64,000 nucleotides of DNA from DATFJT01 sp965230755 (GCA_965230755.1 CBDDLT010000003.1:248001-312000); one strand, 5' to 3'. Positions 51,873 through 60,151 are shown, numbered from the stretch's first letter. Numbers and translations are program-made. Notes: a model not told the origin generated them from the sequence alone.

Positions 51873-52553
51873 ATGAAAAACAAGATTTCTGCTTTTATCC
51901 CAAATGCCCTCACATTAATGAATCTGTTGTCGGCAGTTTTGGCCATCTTACTCCAAGACATACAATTGGCGATGTACTTTTTTGTGGCCTCCTTGGTTTT
52001 TGATGTTCTAGACGGTTGGGCTGCGAGAAAACTCAATGTACAGAGTCCACTTGGAGTTCAACTGGATTCATTGGCTGATCTGGTAAGTTTTGGTGTTATG
52101 CCCGCTTTCTTTTTATTCCAACTCTATGAAGAATTTTGTGGCTATACTGCCTTGATAGTGGGTCTCATACCTGTTGCTGGTGCCTATCGATTGGGAAAGT
52201 TCAATCTACTGGAGCCTTCTAAGTACTTCAAGGGTTTGCCGATTCCTTCTGCTGCCTTTTTTATCATGAGCATTATTTTCTTATCGGTGGTGGACCGCGA
52301 TTTGTTTGTCGAATTACTTTCTTCCAGCTTCGTTCTATGGTTAATTACCTTGTTCGTCTGCTTCAGTATGTTATCTAAGGTAAAATTGATCTCATTAAAA
52401 GGATCTGCCAAGGAAAGATCAATCCTATTCGGTATGATCATACCTCCGGTCGTTCTAGGCATTTTCTTTCCTATTGTACTTATTTTGATCATTCCAGTTT
52501 ATTTCCTTTCTGGGATAGTTATTCGAAGACCTGAGAGGCATTCGACTCAATAA
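51873..52553 (+). CDS. pssA: CDP-diacylglycerol-serine O-phosphatidyltransferase
   Basis: 226 residues from ATG 51873; an earlier in-frame ATG at 51816 lies inside the Smr gene. It makes phosphatidylserine, the precursor of phosphatidylethanolamine. The CDP-alcohol phosphatidyltransferase motif is complete: DGWAAR, 8 residues, GVQLDSLAD (DGxxAR-x8-GxxxDxxxD). Seven or so membrane helices follow. It is 4 nt after the Smr gene and overlaps gmhB at its 3' end by 35 nt (convergent). Confidence 0.92.
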   Translation: MKNKISAFIPNALTLMNLLSAVLAILLQDIQLAMYFFVASLVFDVLDGWAARKLNVQSPLGVQLDSLADLVSFGVMPAFFLFQLYEEFCGYTALIVGLIPVAGAYRLGKFNLLEPSKYFKGLPIPSAAFFIMSIIFLSVVDRDLFVELLSSSFVLWLITLFVCFSMLSKVKLISLKGSAKERSILFGMIIPPVVLGIFFPIVLILIIPVYFLSGIVIRRPERHSTQ

Positions 52554-53073
52554 AATGTGCAAACTCCTGTAAAGATCGAAAACTGAAATGCGCTCGTGGA
52601 TCCTCAGTCTCCGCTAAGCGTACTGCTTTTATACCAAAACCAAGAGCGGCCTCTATATCTGAATCACTATCACCCACCATCCAAGATCTTTCTTTTCGAA
52701 TAAATGGAAAGTCAATTATCGCTTGATGAAGCATACCGGTTTTGGGTTTTCTGCAGTAACAATTTGCGCTCGCAAGATGAGGACAAAAATAATCCTGATG
52801 AATTTGTGCACCGCATGATTCCAGATGACCGATCATTTTTAGATGTAGAATTTCCAAATCCCAGACAGTCATTATCCTCTTTCCGATCCCCTGCTGGTTC
52901 GTTACGATCACTACCGGATAAAAATATTGGTTTAAACTTCGAATAGCCTCCACTGCTCCATCGAGGAAATCCAATTCTTCCATATTTCGAACATATGCAT
53001 TCTCTATTTTACGATTGATCACTCCATCGCGATCTAGAAATAATGCAGGCTTTTGAATAGATGAATAGGACAT
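52519..53073 (-). CDS. gmhB: D-glycero-D-manno-heptose-1,7-bisphosphate 7-phosphatase
   Basis: 184 residues. HAD-IIIA phosphatase for ADP-heptose synthesis. Motif I is LFLDRDGVINR, motif II is VTNQQG, motif III/IV is GDSDSDIEAA, and the zinc ligands are in CPHLASANCYCRKPKTG, which define the GmhB subfamily. It starts 5 nt after gmhA, so the two form an operon for lipopolysaccharide core heptose. Convergent overlap with pssA. Confidence 0.92.
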   Translation of the reverse strand: MSYSSIQKPALFLDRDGVINRKIENAYVRNMEELDFLDGAVEAIRSLNQYFYPVVIVTNQQGIGKRIMTVWDLEILHLKMIGHLESCGAQIHQDYFCPHLASANCYCRKPKTGMLHQAIIDFPFIRKERSWMVGDSDSDIEAALGFGIKAVRLAETEDPRAHFSFRSLQEFAHFIESNASQVFE

Positions 53074-53078
53074 AGTAC

Positions 53079-53642
53079 CTAGAATAGACTATTTTCTATT
53101 TCTTCACATAGAAGGTGGCCCAACAAAATATGCATTTCCTGAATCCTGGGTGTGCTCTTTGAAGGAACGTAAATTCGAAAATCTGCCCAATCGTCTAAAT
53201 TTCCACCGTCCATCCCGCTGAAAATAGCAACCGCAATACCTTTAGATTTGGCACTTTCCGCTGCTTTGATAATATTTTTTGAATTGCCAGAAGTAGAAAA
53301 ACCAATCAATAAATCACCTTTATTGCCTACTCCTTCCAACATTCTTGAAAAAACCTGTTCATAGCCATAATCGTTGGCCACTGAAGTGAGATGGCTTGTA
53401 TTCGCATGTAGTGCAATAGCTGCAAGCGCCCTTCTTTCCTTCATGAACCTGCCACTAAGCTCTGCCGCAATATGTTGAGCATCTGCCGCACTACCTCCAT
53501 TCCCACAAAGGAGCAATTTTCCTCCGGACTTCAAAACCTCTACTGACTTCTGGCAAAGATTCGAAAATTCTCGGTGTAACTCTTCAGATTGGCTCATCTC
53601 TGTGACCAATTGAATATGGTCCTTTATTCCGTCGTAATACAT
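53079..53642 (-). CDS. gmhA: Phosphoheptose isomerase (SIS domain)
   Basis: 187 residues. It converts sedoheptulose 7-phosphate to D-glycero-D-manno-heptose 7-phosphate. The SIS-domain motifs LLCGNGGSAADAQHIAAELSGRF and STSGNSKNIIKAAE are typical of GmhA. It is followed 5 nt later by gmhB, so the first two steps of heptose synthesis are coupled. The kinase (hldE) is not in this window. Confidence 0.94.
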   Translation of the reverse strand: MYYDGIKDHIQLVTEMSQSEELHREFSNLCQKSVEVLKSGGKLLLCGNGGSAADAQHIAAELSGRFMKERRALAAIALHANTSHLTSVANDYGYEQVFSRMLEGVGNKGDLLIGFSTSGNSKNIIKAAESAKSKGIAVAIFSGMDGGNLDDWADFRIYVPSKSTPRIQEMHILLGHLLCEEIENSLF

Positions 53643-53782
53643 GATATCACTTTATCCGCTTGTTAAACCCAAAGATAGTAAAAGGCGTAAGGACAAAGTT
53701 ACCATTGTTGATGTATTAATAGGTTATCAGTTATAAGTGATCAGTTATCAGTTATCAGTTATCAGTTAACAGTTAACAGTGA
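53643..53782. other. Intergenic stretch left of the IS3 element
   Basis: Upstream of gmhA. It contains the heptamer repeat (53723-53782). No gene is seen. Confidence 0.5.
53723..53782. repeat. Tandem heptamer repeats (CAGTTAT-type)
   Basis: Consecutive 7-bp units of CAGTTAT, varying to CAGTTAA and GTGATCA, fill about 60 bp. The IS3 element is inserted at the end of this array. The pattern is a simple repeat and not a CRISPR; there are no spacers. Confidence 0.75.
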
Positions 53783-53853
53783 TGTCTCGTCCTAAAATAA
53801 GTTTACACGATTAAATAATAATCCTAGCATAGGTTGACATAGGTTTCTAAGTC

Positions 53854-54756
53854 CTAAAATAGGTTTACATTTTGAGTTTTTGCTGATTTCCATAAATTCT
53901 TTGGTTTTAAATTTTTGTTTGCTTCAATTTCATTAGGAGTAAAGAGTCCTATACTGTAATGAGGTCTTTGGTTGTTATAAAGTTTAACTGCTTTATCTAG
54001 CTCTATTTTAGCCTGTTTCAAGGAGGTAATTTTTAGGTCCTTTAAATACTCATTCTTTATGATTCCGTTTATTCTTTCGGCTACTGCATTATCTCTTGGA
54101 TCACCAGTTTGTGTCATACTGATTGCTATACCTTTTGATCGAAGTAATGATACATATTGATAGCTACAATATTGAAATCCTCGATCCGAATGATGTATCA
54201 GATGATAAGGAGTTTCTTGTTCTAAGCTATTAAAAGCCATTTTCAGTGCCTCGATACTTTCTTTGACCTTTAGAGAGTGGCTTACATTAAATCCTATGAC
54301 CTTGTGGGTATATGCATCCGTTATAAAACTGATATACAAAAAGCCTCGTACTGTTTTGAGGTAAGTAATATCACTAACCCATAACTGATTTTTTCTTTCT
54401 AGATTTATCCCTTCTATTAGATTAGGCCATTTCTTAAAATTATGGATAGAGTTAGTGGTTCGAACTCTTCGTTTTCTTCTTTTTATCAACAAGTTATGGT
54501 TTTTAAGTAAGTCAAAAAACGCATCTCTTCCCAGCTTGATATTGTGCATTTCAAGATCGGCTTGAATCTTCTTAAATAGCTTCCTTCCTCCCATAAATCT
54601 ATGCTGTTTTCGTATCGCATGGACCCATTTCAAAATGAGAGCTTCATCTAATCTTTCTTGTGCTTTTCGCTTTTGATATTGATAATAAGCTTGTCGACTT
54701 ACTCCAAGTAATGTGCACAACCGTTGAATCTGAACTGTTGGTTTATCTGTCTTCAT
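53854..54756 (-). CDS. IS3-family transposase orfB (DDE integrase)
   Basis: 300 residues. rve-type integrase core. The DDE triad is Asp in LWVSDITYL, Asp in HHSDRGFQY and Glu in AVAERINGIIKNE, with the usual spacing. The N-terminal part carries HTH_21-type helices. ORF upstream of the ATG is open back to the slippery site, so the enzyme made is normally the OrfAB fusion. The stop codon lies inside the inner copy of the terminal repeat. Confidence 0.93.
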   Translation of the reverse strand: MKTDKPTVQIQRLCTLLGVSRQAYYQYQKRKAQERLDEALILKWVHAIRKQHRFMGGRKLFKKIQADLEMHNIKLGRDAFFDLLKNHNLLIKRRKRRVRTTNSIHNFKKWPNLIEGINLERKNQLWVSDITYLKTVRGFLYISFITDAYTHKVIGFNVSHSLKVKESIEALKMAFNSLEQETPYHLIHHSDRGFQYCSYQYVSLLRSKGIAISMTQTGDPRDNAVAERINGIIKNEYLKDLKITSLKQAKIELDKAVKLYNNQRPHYSIGLFTPNEIEANKNLKPKNLWKSAKTQNVNLF

Positions 54757-54764
54757 CTGTTGAA

Positions 54765-55133
54765 TTACTTGGAATCGAACTTTTTTTCAATCTTGATTTG
54801 ATAAACCTCTTCCGCTTTCTTGATCATTCGCTCATACAACTCCAGCTTTAAGCGTAATTGCTCATTCTCTTGTTCTAAAGCACTCTTCCTTGCTGATTGG
54901 CTTTTCTTTTCCTTCTTAAATTCAGACAAAGCTTTTGTTTTTGGAAAGATACCCCTTTCATATTCATCCTCATAACCCAACTGACGTATCCAGTTCGTTA
55001 ATGTAGAACTACCTCTAATCCCATATCGGTTAAGTACTTCTTTTTGGGTCTCTTCTCCCCTTAAATATTCCAATACCACCTTCTGTTTTAACTCTCTAGC
55101 GTAACGCTTACTTTTACCAGCTTTTCGTCCCAT
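54765..55133 (-). CDS. IS3-family transposase orfA
   Basis: 122 residues from ATG 55133; the longer ATG at 55175 lies outside the left-end repeat, so I prefer 55133. It has an HTH (YARELKQKVVLEYLRGEETQKEVLNRYGIRGSSTLTNWI) and a leucine-zipper-like stretch (LEQENEQLRLKLELYERMIKK) for DNA binding and oligomerisation. Its last codons are GAA AAA AAG, a canonical slippery heptamer (A AAA AAG, 54780-54786), and the stop TAA is 13 nt later. Confidence 0.92.
   Translation of the reverse strand: MGRKAGKSKRYARELKQKVVLEYLRGEETQKEVLNRYGIRGSSTLTNWIRQLGYEDEYERGIFPKTKALSEFKKEKKSQSARKSALEQENEQLRLKLELYERMIKKAEEVYQIKIEKKFDSK
54780..54786 (-). other. Programmed -1 frameshift site of the IS3 transposase
   Basis: Heptamer A AAA AAG on the minus strand, in the orfA reading frame. 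A -1 slip leads into VRFQVIQQ and then orfB Met1, so OrfAB is a single product. Standard for this family. Confidence 0.85.
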
Positions 55134-55177
55134 TTTACACCGCTTTTTGTGTAAACCTATTTTAGGACAAGACATGA

Positions 55178-55483
55178 TCTGTTATTTTGTTCATCTTCTT
55201 GGTCTTTTCCTCTTTAGTTTGTCTATCTAAGGCATGCGAGCGAAGGGGGAGGAAAAGAATAATTCTTATCGGATGGAACCTTCTGCAAGTTGAGTTGAGT
55301 CGAAATCACCTTTTGTGAAGCTGAAACACGACAACACCGTTATTAATTCTCCATTTTCAATTATTAATTCTAATAATTCTTGCTTATTTAAGTTATTTTA
55401 CTTTATTGCGTCTTATTATTCACTGAGCGATCAAAAATTGCCCAGATAATTTCGTTTATAAACACATAAGTAAGACAAATTTA
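55178..55483. other. Intergenic stretch between the IS3 element and queA
   Basis: No gene or clear repeat is seen. The -7-like box of queA is at its right edge. Confidence 0.5.
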
Positions 55484-55491
55484 TATTTTTG
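55484..55491 (+). promoter_or_regulatory. -7-type box of queA
   Basis: TATTTTTG fits TAnnTTTG, 20 nt before the queA ATG. No good -33 match is visible. Confidence 0.42.
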
Positions 55492-55511
55492 CATTTTTTT
55501 AAATTAAGCAG

Positions 55512-56576
55512 ATGAGAACAAAACTCTCAGAATTTGATTTCGAATTACCGGAAAAGTTGATAGCCAAGTATCCTGCGAAAAATAGGGATGAATCAAGGCT
55601 GATGGTTGTTGACCGGCAAAAAGGAACGATTGAGCATAAAGTATTTAAGGATATTCTGGAGTATTTTAATGAAGAGGATCTCATGATCTTCAATAATACG
55701 AAGGTTTTTCCAGCTAGGCTTTTCGGTGTTAAGGAAAAGACCAATGCCAAAATCGAGGTTTTCCTATTAAGGGAATTGAACAGAGAAGCGAAGTTGTGGG
55801 ATGTATTGGTAGATCCAGCTCGAAAAATCAGAGTAGGTAATAAGCTCTATTTTACCGATAAGAAAGGGAATGAATCTCTTGTTGCGGAAGTAGTAGATAA
55901 TACAACTTCAAGAGGAAGAACCATCCGGTTTCTACACGAAGGTGATGATGAAGAATTTAGAACAGAACTCTTCAGTCTAGGTTCTCCTCCGCTCCCAAAG
56001 TACATAGATCGAGAGGTAGAAAAACTGGATTTCGAGCGATATCAGACCATTTACGCAAAAGAAATTGGTGCTGTCGCTGCACCGACTGCTGGACTCCACT
56101 TCAGTAGGGAGTTGATGAAAAGACTTGAAATCAAGGGTGTCGAATTCACTGAGCTTACACTGCACATCGGTTTGGGTACCTTCAGAGAAATAGAGGTTGA
56201 AGATTTGTCTAAACACAAGATGGATGCTGAATATTACAAGATAGAAGATGATACAGCTGAGAAAGTAAATCAAGCCATTAACTCTAAGAGAAGAATTTGT
56301 GCAGTAGGGACAACCAGTATGAGATCGATTGAGTCTGCTGTATCTGCTCAAGGATTGCTGAAAAGATCTGAGGGATGGACCAATCTTTTTATCTATCCGC
56401 CTTATGACTTTAGTATCGCCAATTGTATGATAACCAACTTTCATCTTCCAAAATCAAGTCTAGTCATTATGATCAGCGCATTTGGAGGAAAGGAGTTAAT
56501 CAGAGAAGCATATGATCAGGCAATAAAAGAGAAATACAGATTCTTCAGTTATGGAGATTCTATGTTGATATTATAA
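55512..56576 (+). CDS. queA: tRNA preQ1(34) S-adenosylmethionine ribosyltransferase-isomerase
   Basis: 354 residues, the usual length. It transfers and isomerises ribose from SAM onto preQ1 in tRNA to make epoxyqueuosine. Conserved blocks are PEKLIAKYPAKNRDESRLMV, FNNTKVFPARLFG, AAPTAGLHFS and the C-terminal ISAFGGKELIREAY. Monocistronic. With queE at 50270, two queuosine genes are in this window but not adjacent. Confidence 0.96.
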   Translation: MRTKLSEFDFELPEKLIAKYPAKNRDESRLMVVDRQKGTIEHKVFKDILEYFNEEDLMIFNNTKVFPARLFGVKEKTNAKIEVFLLRELNREAKLWDVLVDPARKIRVGNKLYFTDKKGNESLVAEVVDNTTSRGRTIRFLHEGDDEEFRTELFSLGSPPLPKYIDREVEKLDFERYQTIYAKEIGAVAAPTAGLHFSRELMKRLEIKGVEFTELTLHIGLGTFREIEVEDLSKHKMDAEYYKIEDDTAEKVNQAINSKRRICAVGTTSMRSIESAVSAQGLLKRSEGWTNLFIYPPYDFSIANCMITNFHLPKSSLVIMISAFGGKELIREAYDQAIKEKYRFFSYGDSMLIL

Positions 56577-56707
56577 TTCGAAAAGTGGAACTTTTTTTGC
56601 TCCTCGTTGATTAATAAAAATGCGAGCCATTTGATAAAGCCATAAGTTGCTGTTATTCAGCCTTTTGCAATAATATTTTGTTTTAGAATTTTATTTTCGC
56701 AAAGTAC

Positions 56708-56738
56708 TTGAACCATTTGCTCGCTTTTTTTAGTTTTG
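56708..56738 (+). promoter_or_regulatory. Promoter of the DUF2795 gene
   Basis: TTG (56708-56710), 20-nt spacer, then TAGTTTTG (56731-56738). This is the same layout as the rpmI promoter. It lies 36 nt before the ATG. TGTGAC overlaps its right end (see rejected items). Confidence 0.68.
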
Positions 56739-56774
56739 TGACAAAATTAATGTCGATTAAATAGTAGTAAATAA

Positions 56775-56996
56775 ATGTATTGGACATTAGAATTAGCGTT
56801 GCATCTTGAGGATGCACCTTGGCCCGCGGCTCGAGATGAGTTGTTGGATTATGCGATAAGATCCGGAGCTCCTTTGGAAGTAATTGAAAATTTACAAGCC
56901 ATAGAAGATGAAGGGGAAATTTATGAAGGTATAGAAGATATCTGGCCTGATTTTCCCCAGAGGGATGATTTTTTATTTAACGAGGACGAATACTAG
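56775..56996 (+). CDS. DUF2795 domain protein
   Basis: 73 residues. Very conserved pattern: MYWTLELALHLEDAPWPAARDELLDYAIRSGAPLEVIENLQAIEDEGEIYE, ending in LFNEDEY. The role is unknown; the acidic sequence suggests a small cytoplasmic regulator. It has its own promoter and is followed by cmk after 78 nt. Confidence 0.9.
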   Translation: MYWTLELALHLEDAPWPAARDELLDYAIRSGAPLEVIENLQAIEDEGEIYEGIEDIWPDFPQRDDFLFNEDEY

Positions 56997-57074
56997 AATT
57001 CCCGTTCGAACTTTCCATTATCGGAGACCAACGCCGAATTCTATTGTTTTTCCCAATTATTACAATAGAATATA

Positions 57075-57782
57075 TTGAAAAGCATCGCGATAGCTATTGA
57101 CGGCCAGTCATCTTGTGGAAAAAGCACTTTAGCAAGGGATTTAGCAAAAAAACTGAACTATACCTATATCGATAGCGGGTCCATGTACCGGGCTGTGACT
57201 TATTATTTTCTTCAAAACGATATCGACTACACGAATAATAATGATCTGGATTCGATCTTAGGTCAGATTAATATTCGATTCGAAAAAAAGGAAGATGGTG
57301 GTCAGAATATTTTCTTGAATGAAAAAAATATTTCTACTGAAATAAGGTCAAAGCAGGTCAATGATCATGTAAGCCCGGTCGCCACGATATCAAAGGTGAG
57401 GCGATTCCTGGTAGAACAACAAAGGGGTTTTCGTACCAATCAGGGAATTGTAATGGACGGCAGGGATATAGGAACAGTGGTATTCCCCAACGCGGAGTTG
57501 AAATTGTTTCTCAAAGCAAATATCGATGTAAGAACAATACGCAGGTTCCTAGAACTCCAGGAGAATAAATTACCTCTTGATTACGAAACGGTTAAAAGTA
57601 ATTTACAGAAGAGAGATTTGATTGATAGCAGCCGCGAAGACAGTCCTTTGACCATTGCTGAAAATGCGATAGTATTTGATACGAGTTATTTAAGTAAAAA
57701 AGAGCAATTCTTAATGATTTACGTATTAGCTTTGTCTCGAATTAATGGTCCTGATCAAATCAATTTGAGGAATGCTTTATGA
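57075..57782 (+). CDS. cmk: Cytidylate kinase
   Basis: 235 residues, TTG start at 57075. It phosphorylates CMP and dCMP. The P-loop is AIDGQSSCGKSTLA, followed by YIDSGSMYRAVTYYF, and the CMP-binding and lid regions are GIVMDGRDIGTVVFPNAELKLFL and ...SREDSPLTI. The stop overlaps the marC ATG by 4 nt (ATGA), so these two are coupled. Confidence 0.95.
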   Translation: MKSIAIAIDGQSSCGKSTLARDLAKKLNYTYIDSGSMYRAVTYYFLQNDIDYTNNNDLDSILGQINIRFEKKEDGGQNIFLNEKNISTEIRSKQVNDHVSPVATISKVRRFLVEQQRGFRTNQGIVMDGRDIGTVVFPNAELKLFLKANIDVRTIRRFLELQENKLPLDYETVKSNLQKRDLIDSSREDSPLTIAENAIVFDTSYLSKKEQFLMIYVLALSRINGPDQINLRNAL

Positions 57783-58414
57783 GCACTTTGTTCATTACAT
57801 TTTTAGCTGCCTTATTCTCTGTAGTCAATCCTATCGGGGCTATTCCGGTATTCCTTGCGTTGACTCCTGATTATACCCCTCAGGAGAGAAACAGCACTGC
57901 TCTATTTACGAGCCTTTATTTTACGATTATCCTACTGGCCTTTTTCTTCGCCGGAACCAATATTTTGAATTTCTTCGGATTGGATGTGAACGCTATGAAA
58001 ATTGCAGGTGGAGCAATCATCATCTCTTCGGGTTTTGCATTGCTGAATGGTAAATTTGCGGAAAGTAGGGCGATTAATTCGAAAGTGAGAAAAGAAGCCA
58101 TCCTCAAAGAAGATATTTCTTTTGCTCCTATGGCAATGCCAATGTTATCAGGTCCGGGTTCCATATCCTTGCTGATATCGAGTTACAATGAATATCCGGG
58201 GTGGGATGAAAAGCTTATCGTTGCTGCCGTTGTAATTGTAACAGGCATTATCGTATATCTGATTCTACGAGTGTCGCCCTTGATCTTTAAAATATTGGGG
58301 CATGGTGGATTAAAAGCTGTATCCAGAATTATGGGATTTATAGTAATGTCTATCGGCATACAATACGCGATATCGGGCATTGTAATTCTGGCTCAAAGCT
58401 ATTACGGAAGTTAA
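57779..58414 (+). CDS. MarC-family membrane protein
   Basis: 211 residues with six hydrophobic segments, typical of the MarC/UPF0056 family: FLAALFSVVNPIGAIPVFLALTP is the first and characteristic segment. FAPMAMPMLSGPGSISLLISSY is the conserved central region. The biochemical role is unknown. Coupled to cmk by the ATGA overlap. Confidence 0.92.
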   Translation: MSTLFITFLAALFSVVNPIGAIPVFLALTPDYTPQERNSTALFTSLYFTIILLAFFFAGTNILNFFGLDVNAMKIAGGAIIISSGFALLNGKFAESRAINSKVRKEAILKEDISFAPMAMPMLSGPGSISLLISSYNEYPGWDEKLIVAAVVIVTGIIVYLILRVSPLIFKILGHGGLKAVSRIMGFIVMSIGIQYAISGIVILAQSYYGS

Positions 58415-58449
58415 GAGGACTTCTTTTACTAGGAATATTTTTCCCAGCC

Positions 58450-58481
58450 TTTGTATGATCAATCCGCTAATATTACCTTTG
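58450..58481 (+). promoter_or_regulatory. Promoter of RidA
   Basis: TTTG (58450-58453), 20-nt spacer, then TACCTTTG (58474-58481). Its position excludes a TTG start at 58451, which would lie in the -33 box. Confidence 0.75.
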
Positions 58482-58498
58482 CTTTTTCAATTCTAATT

Positions 58499-58888
58499 AT
58501 GTCGAATAAAATAATCAATAGCGAGAATGCTCCAAAACCTGTTGGCCCTTATAACCACAGCGTTCTAGTGGGTAATTTACTTTTTGGATCAGGACAAATT
58601 GCCCTGGATCCCAGTACAGGTTATTTGATCAATGGAAGTATAGAAGAAGAGACACATCAAGTGATGAAAAATATCGCTGCCGTTCTCGATGCAGCCGGAC
58701 TAGAAATGAGTGACATTGCAAAATGCAGTATCTTCGTTTCAGATATGCAGCTTTACAGTAGGATTAATGCCGTTTACGCGGAATACTTCGACGACGCTAT
58801 AGCTCCTGCACGTGAACTAGTAGAGGTGGCCAATCTTCCTAAGTACGTTAGGATCGAAATATCTTTTATAGCTAATGCCAGTAAATAA
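58499..58888 (+). CDS. RidA/YjgF family enamine/imine deaminase
   Basis: 129 residues. The pattern APKPVGPYNHSVLVGNLLFGSGQIALDP and the conserved Arg in ARELVEVANLPKYVRIEISF are typical of the canonical RidA group, which clears reactive enamines from PLP enzymes. It is closer to E. coli RidA than the 12866 paralogue. It precedes trpS by 5 nt, so they are co-transcribed from the promoter at 58450. Confidence 0.93.
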   Translation: MSNKIINSENAPKPVGPYNHSVLVGNLLFGSGQIALDPSTGYLINGSIEEETHQVMKNIAAVLDAAGLEMSDIAKCSIFVSDMQLYSRINAVYAEYFDDAIAPARELVEVANLPKYVRIEISFIANASK

Positions 58889-58893
58889 TTAAC

Positions 58894-59910
58894 ATGAGTG
58901 ATCAGAAAAAAAGGGTTTTATCTTGTATTCAGCCCACCGGGTACATGCATTTCGGAAATTATTTCGGTGCGGTAAAAAACTGGCATTCTCTTCAGGAGGA
59001 TTATGACTGTTTCTTTGGAGTGGTTGATTACCATGCCATAACTATGCCTTATAATCCGGATAAGTTAAGAGAAAACACATGGAATCTTATCTTCAATTTA
59101 TTGGCCTGTGGGATTAAAGTAGAAAATCTATTCATTCAGTCGTTGATCCCGGAACACACTGAATTGGCATGGATTCTAGCCAGCCAGGCCAGCTATGGGC
59201 AATTGACTAGAATGACCCAGTTCAAGGATAAGAGCCAGCAATCAAAGGCGATTGGAGATGATGGTTTTGTAAGTACGGCACTCTTCTCCTACCCAATTCT
59301 ACAATCTGCAGATATACTGATCTACCAAGCAGATTACGTACCGGTGGGCCAAGATCAACAACAACACTTGGAGCTGACAAGAAATATAGCGGAGCGATTC
59401 AACAATCAGTTCAATAAGAATTTCTTCAAAGTACCGGAACCGCTCTTTACGGAAACTCCTAAAATATTGAGTACTGCCGATCCATCAAGAAAAATGAGTA
59501 AGTCTGCAGGGGAGAAACATTATATTGATGTATTCGCGGACGAGAATCGAATTAGAAAACAAATACGATCCGCGGTAACGGATGTCGGAGATAATTCTGG
59601 TGGCGAAATGAGTCCCGGAGTGTCAAATTTATTTCAACTGATCAAAGCTTGCGGGGATATGGATGCTTATAATAGCCTCATGACAAGCTACGAATCCGGA
59701 AATCTCAAATACAGTGAATTGAAAGAAGTCACTGCGGATAATCTTGCAAGTCTGAGCAATACACTTAAGGAAAATAAGAAAGAGGTATTGGATAATAAAA
59801 AGGAGCTCAAGTATAAAATCAAGCAGTCCTCCATGGAAATAAGAAAAGTGGCACAAGAAACGCTGCAGAAATGCAAGGACATTTCAGGTGTGCTTAATGT
59901 AAAATTTTAA
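58894..59910 (+). CDS. trpS: Tryptophan-tRNA ligase
   Basis: 338 residues. The class I motifs are MHFGNYFGAVKNW (HIGH-type) and RKMSKSAGEK (KMSKS). The core DYHAITMPYNPDKLRE and the dimeric C-terminal domain are complete. Charges tRNA-Trp. It lies 5 nt after RidA and is followed by a 10-bp hairpin (59949-59978) before the opposite-strand genes. Confidence 0.97.
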   Translation: MSDQKKRVLSCIQPTGYMHFGNYFGAVKNWHSLQEDYDCFFGVVDYHAITMPYNPDKLRENTWNLIFNLLACGIKVENLFIQSLIPEHTELAWILASQASYGQLTRMTQFKDKSQQSKAIGDDGFVSTALFSYPILQSADILIYQADYVPVGQDQQQHLELTRNIAERFNNQFNKNFFKVPEPLFTETPKILSTADPSRKMSKSAGEKHYIDVFADENRIRKQIRSAVTDVGDNSGGEMSPGVSNLFQLIKACGDMDAYNSLMTSYESGNLKYSELKEVTADNLASLSNTLKENKKEVLDNKKELKYKIKQSSMEIRKVAQETLQKCKDISGVLNVKF

Positions 59911-59948
59911 TCGGAGCGATCATCATTCTACATTATTGATGACTCAAT

Positions 59949-59978
59949 TTTCATTGAATATTGGATATTTCAATGAAA
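59949..59978. terminator. Hairpin between trpS and the pyrD operon
   Basis: 10-bp stem TTTCATTGAA/TTCAATGAAA with a 10-nt loop, between convergent gene ends. It lacks a clear T-run on either strand. Confidence 0.35.
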
Positions 59979-59996
59979 TTGATCCGATTGTCATGT

Positions 59997-60107
59997 TTAA
60001 AACGAATGGTAGTTCAGCGCGATCAACAGTAAGGTATACATAATGATTACTGCAACTAAAGCCCACTGAAGCAAACCACTTATTTCGCGATTAATATTGT
60101 TCTCCAT
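59997..60107 (-). CDS. 36-residue membrane peptide downstream of pyrD
   Basis: ATG at 60107 to TAA at 59997. The sequence begins MENNINREISGLLQWALVAV, then has a hydrophobic helix through MYTLLLIALN and ends YHSF. One predicted transmembrane helix. It starts 44 nt after the pyrD stop on the same strand. No homologue is recalled. A real gene is plausible from its composition, but not shown. Confidence 0.5.
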   Translation of the reverse strand: MENNINREISGLLQWALVAVIIMYTLLLIALNYHSF

Positions 60108-60151
60108 GTCAGTACTTTTACTATGAAAAAACAATAACCGTACCAATTATA

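Larger units (their letters stand above)
53783..55174 (-). mobile_element. IS3-family insertion sequence (intact, 1392 bp)
   Basis: The outer inverted repeats are at 53783-53808 and 55149-55174. They share GTCCTAAAATA(A/G)GTTTACAC, with mismatches only at two positions of the first 26. Both ends are flanked by TGA (53780-53782 and 55175-55177), a 3-bp target duplication as expected for IS3. It carries orfA and orfB joined by a -1 frameshift. A second copy of the terminal sequence (GTCCTAAAATAGGTTTACA, 53851-53869) lies just inside the left end. Confidence 0.93.

Noticed and set aside
53723..53782. CRISPR-like array
   Set aside because: Units are 7 bp with no spacers and no cas genes are present.
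56735..56740. TGTGAC upstream of the DUF2795 gene as another member of the GTCACA set
   Set aside because: It is in the opposite orientation relative to the gene and overlaps the -7 box of an ordinary promoter. It is kept as a control showing the hexamer also occurs by chance.
58451..58498. Earlier TTG start for the second RidA gene
   Set aside because: It would fall inside the -33 element of the promoter, and its translated extension has no resemblance to RidA.
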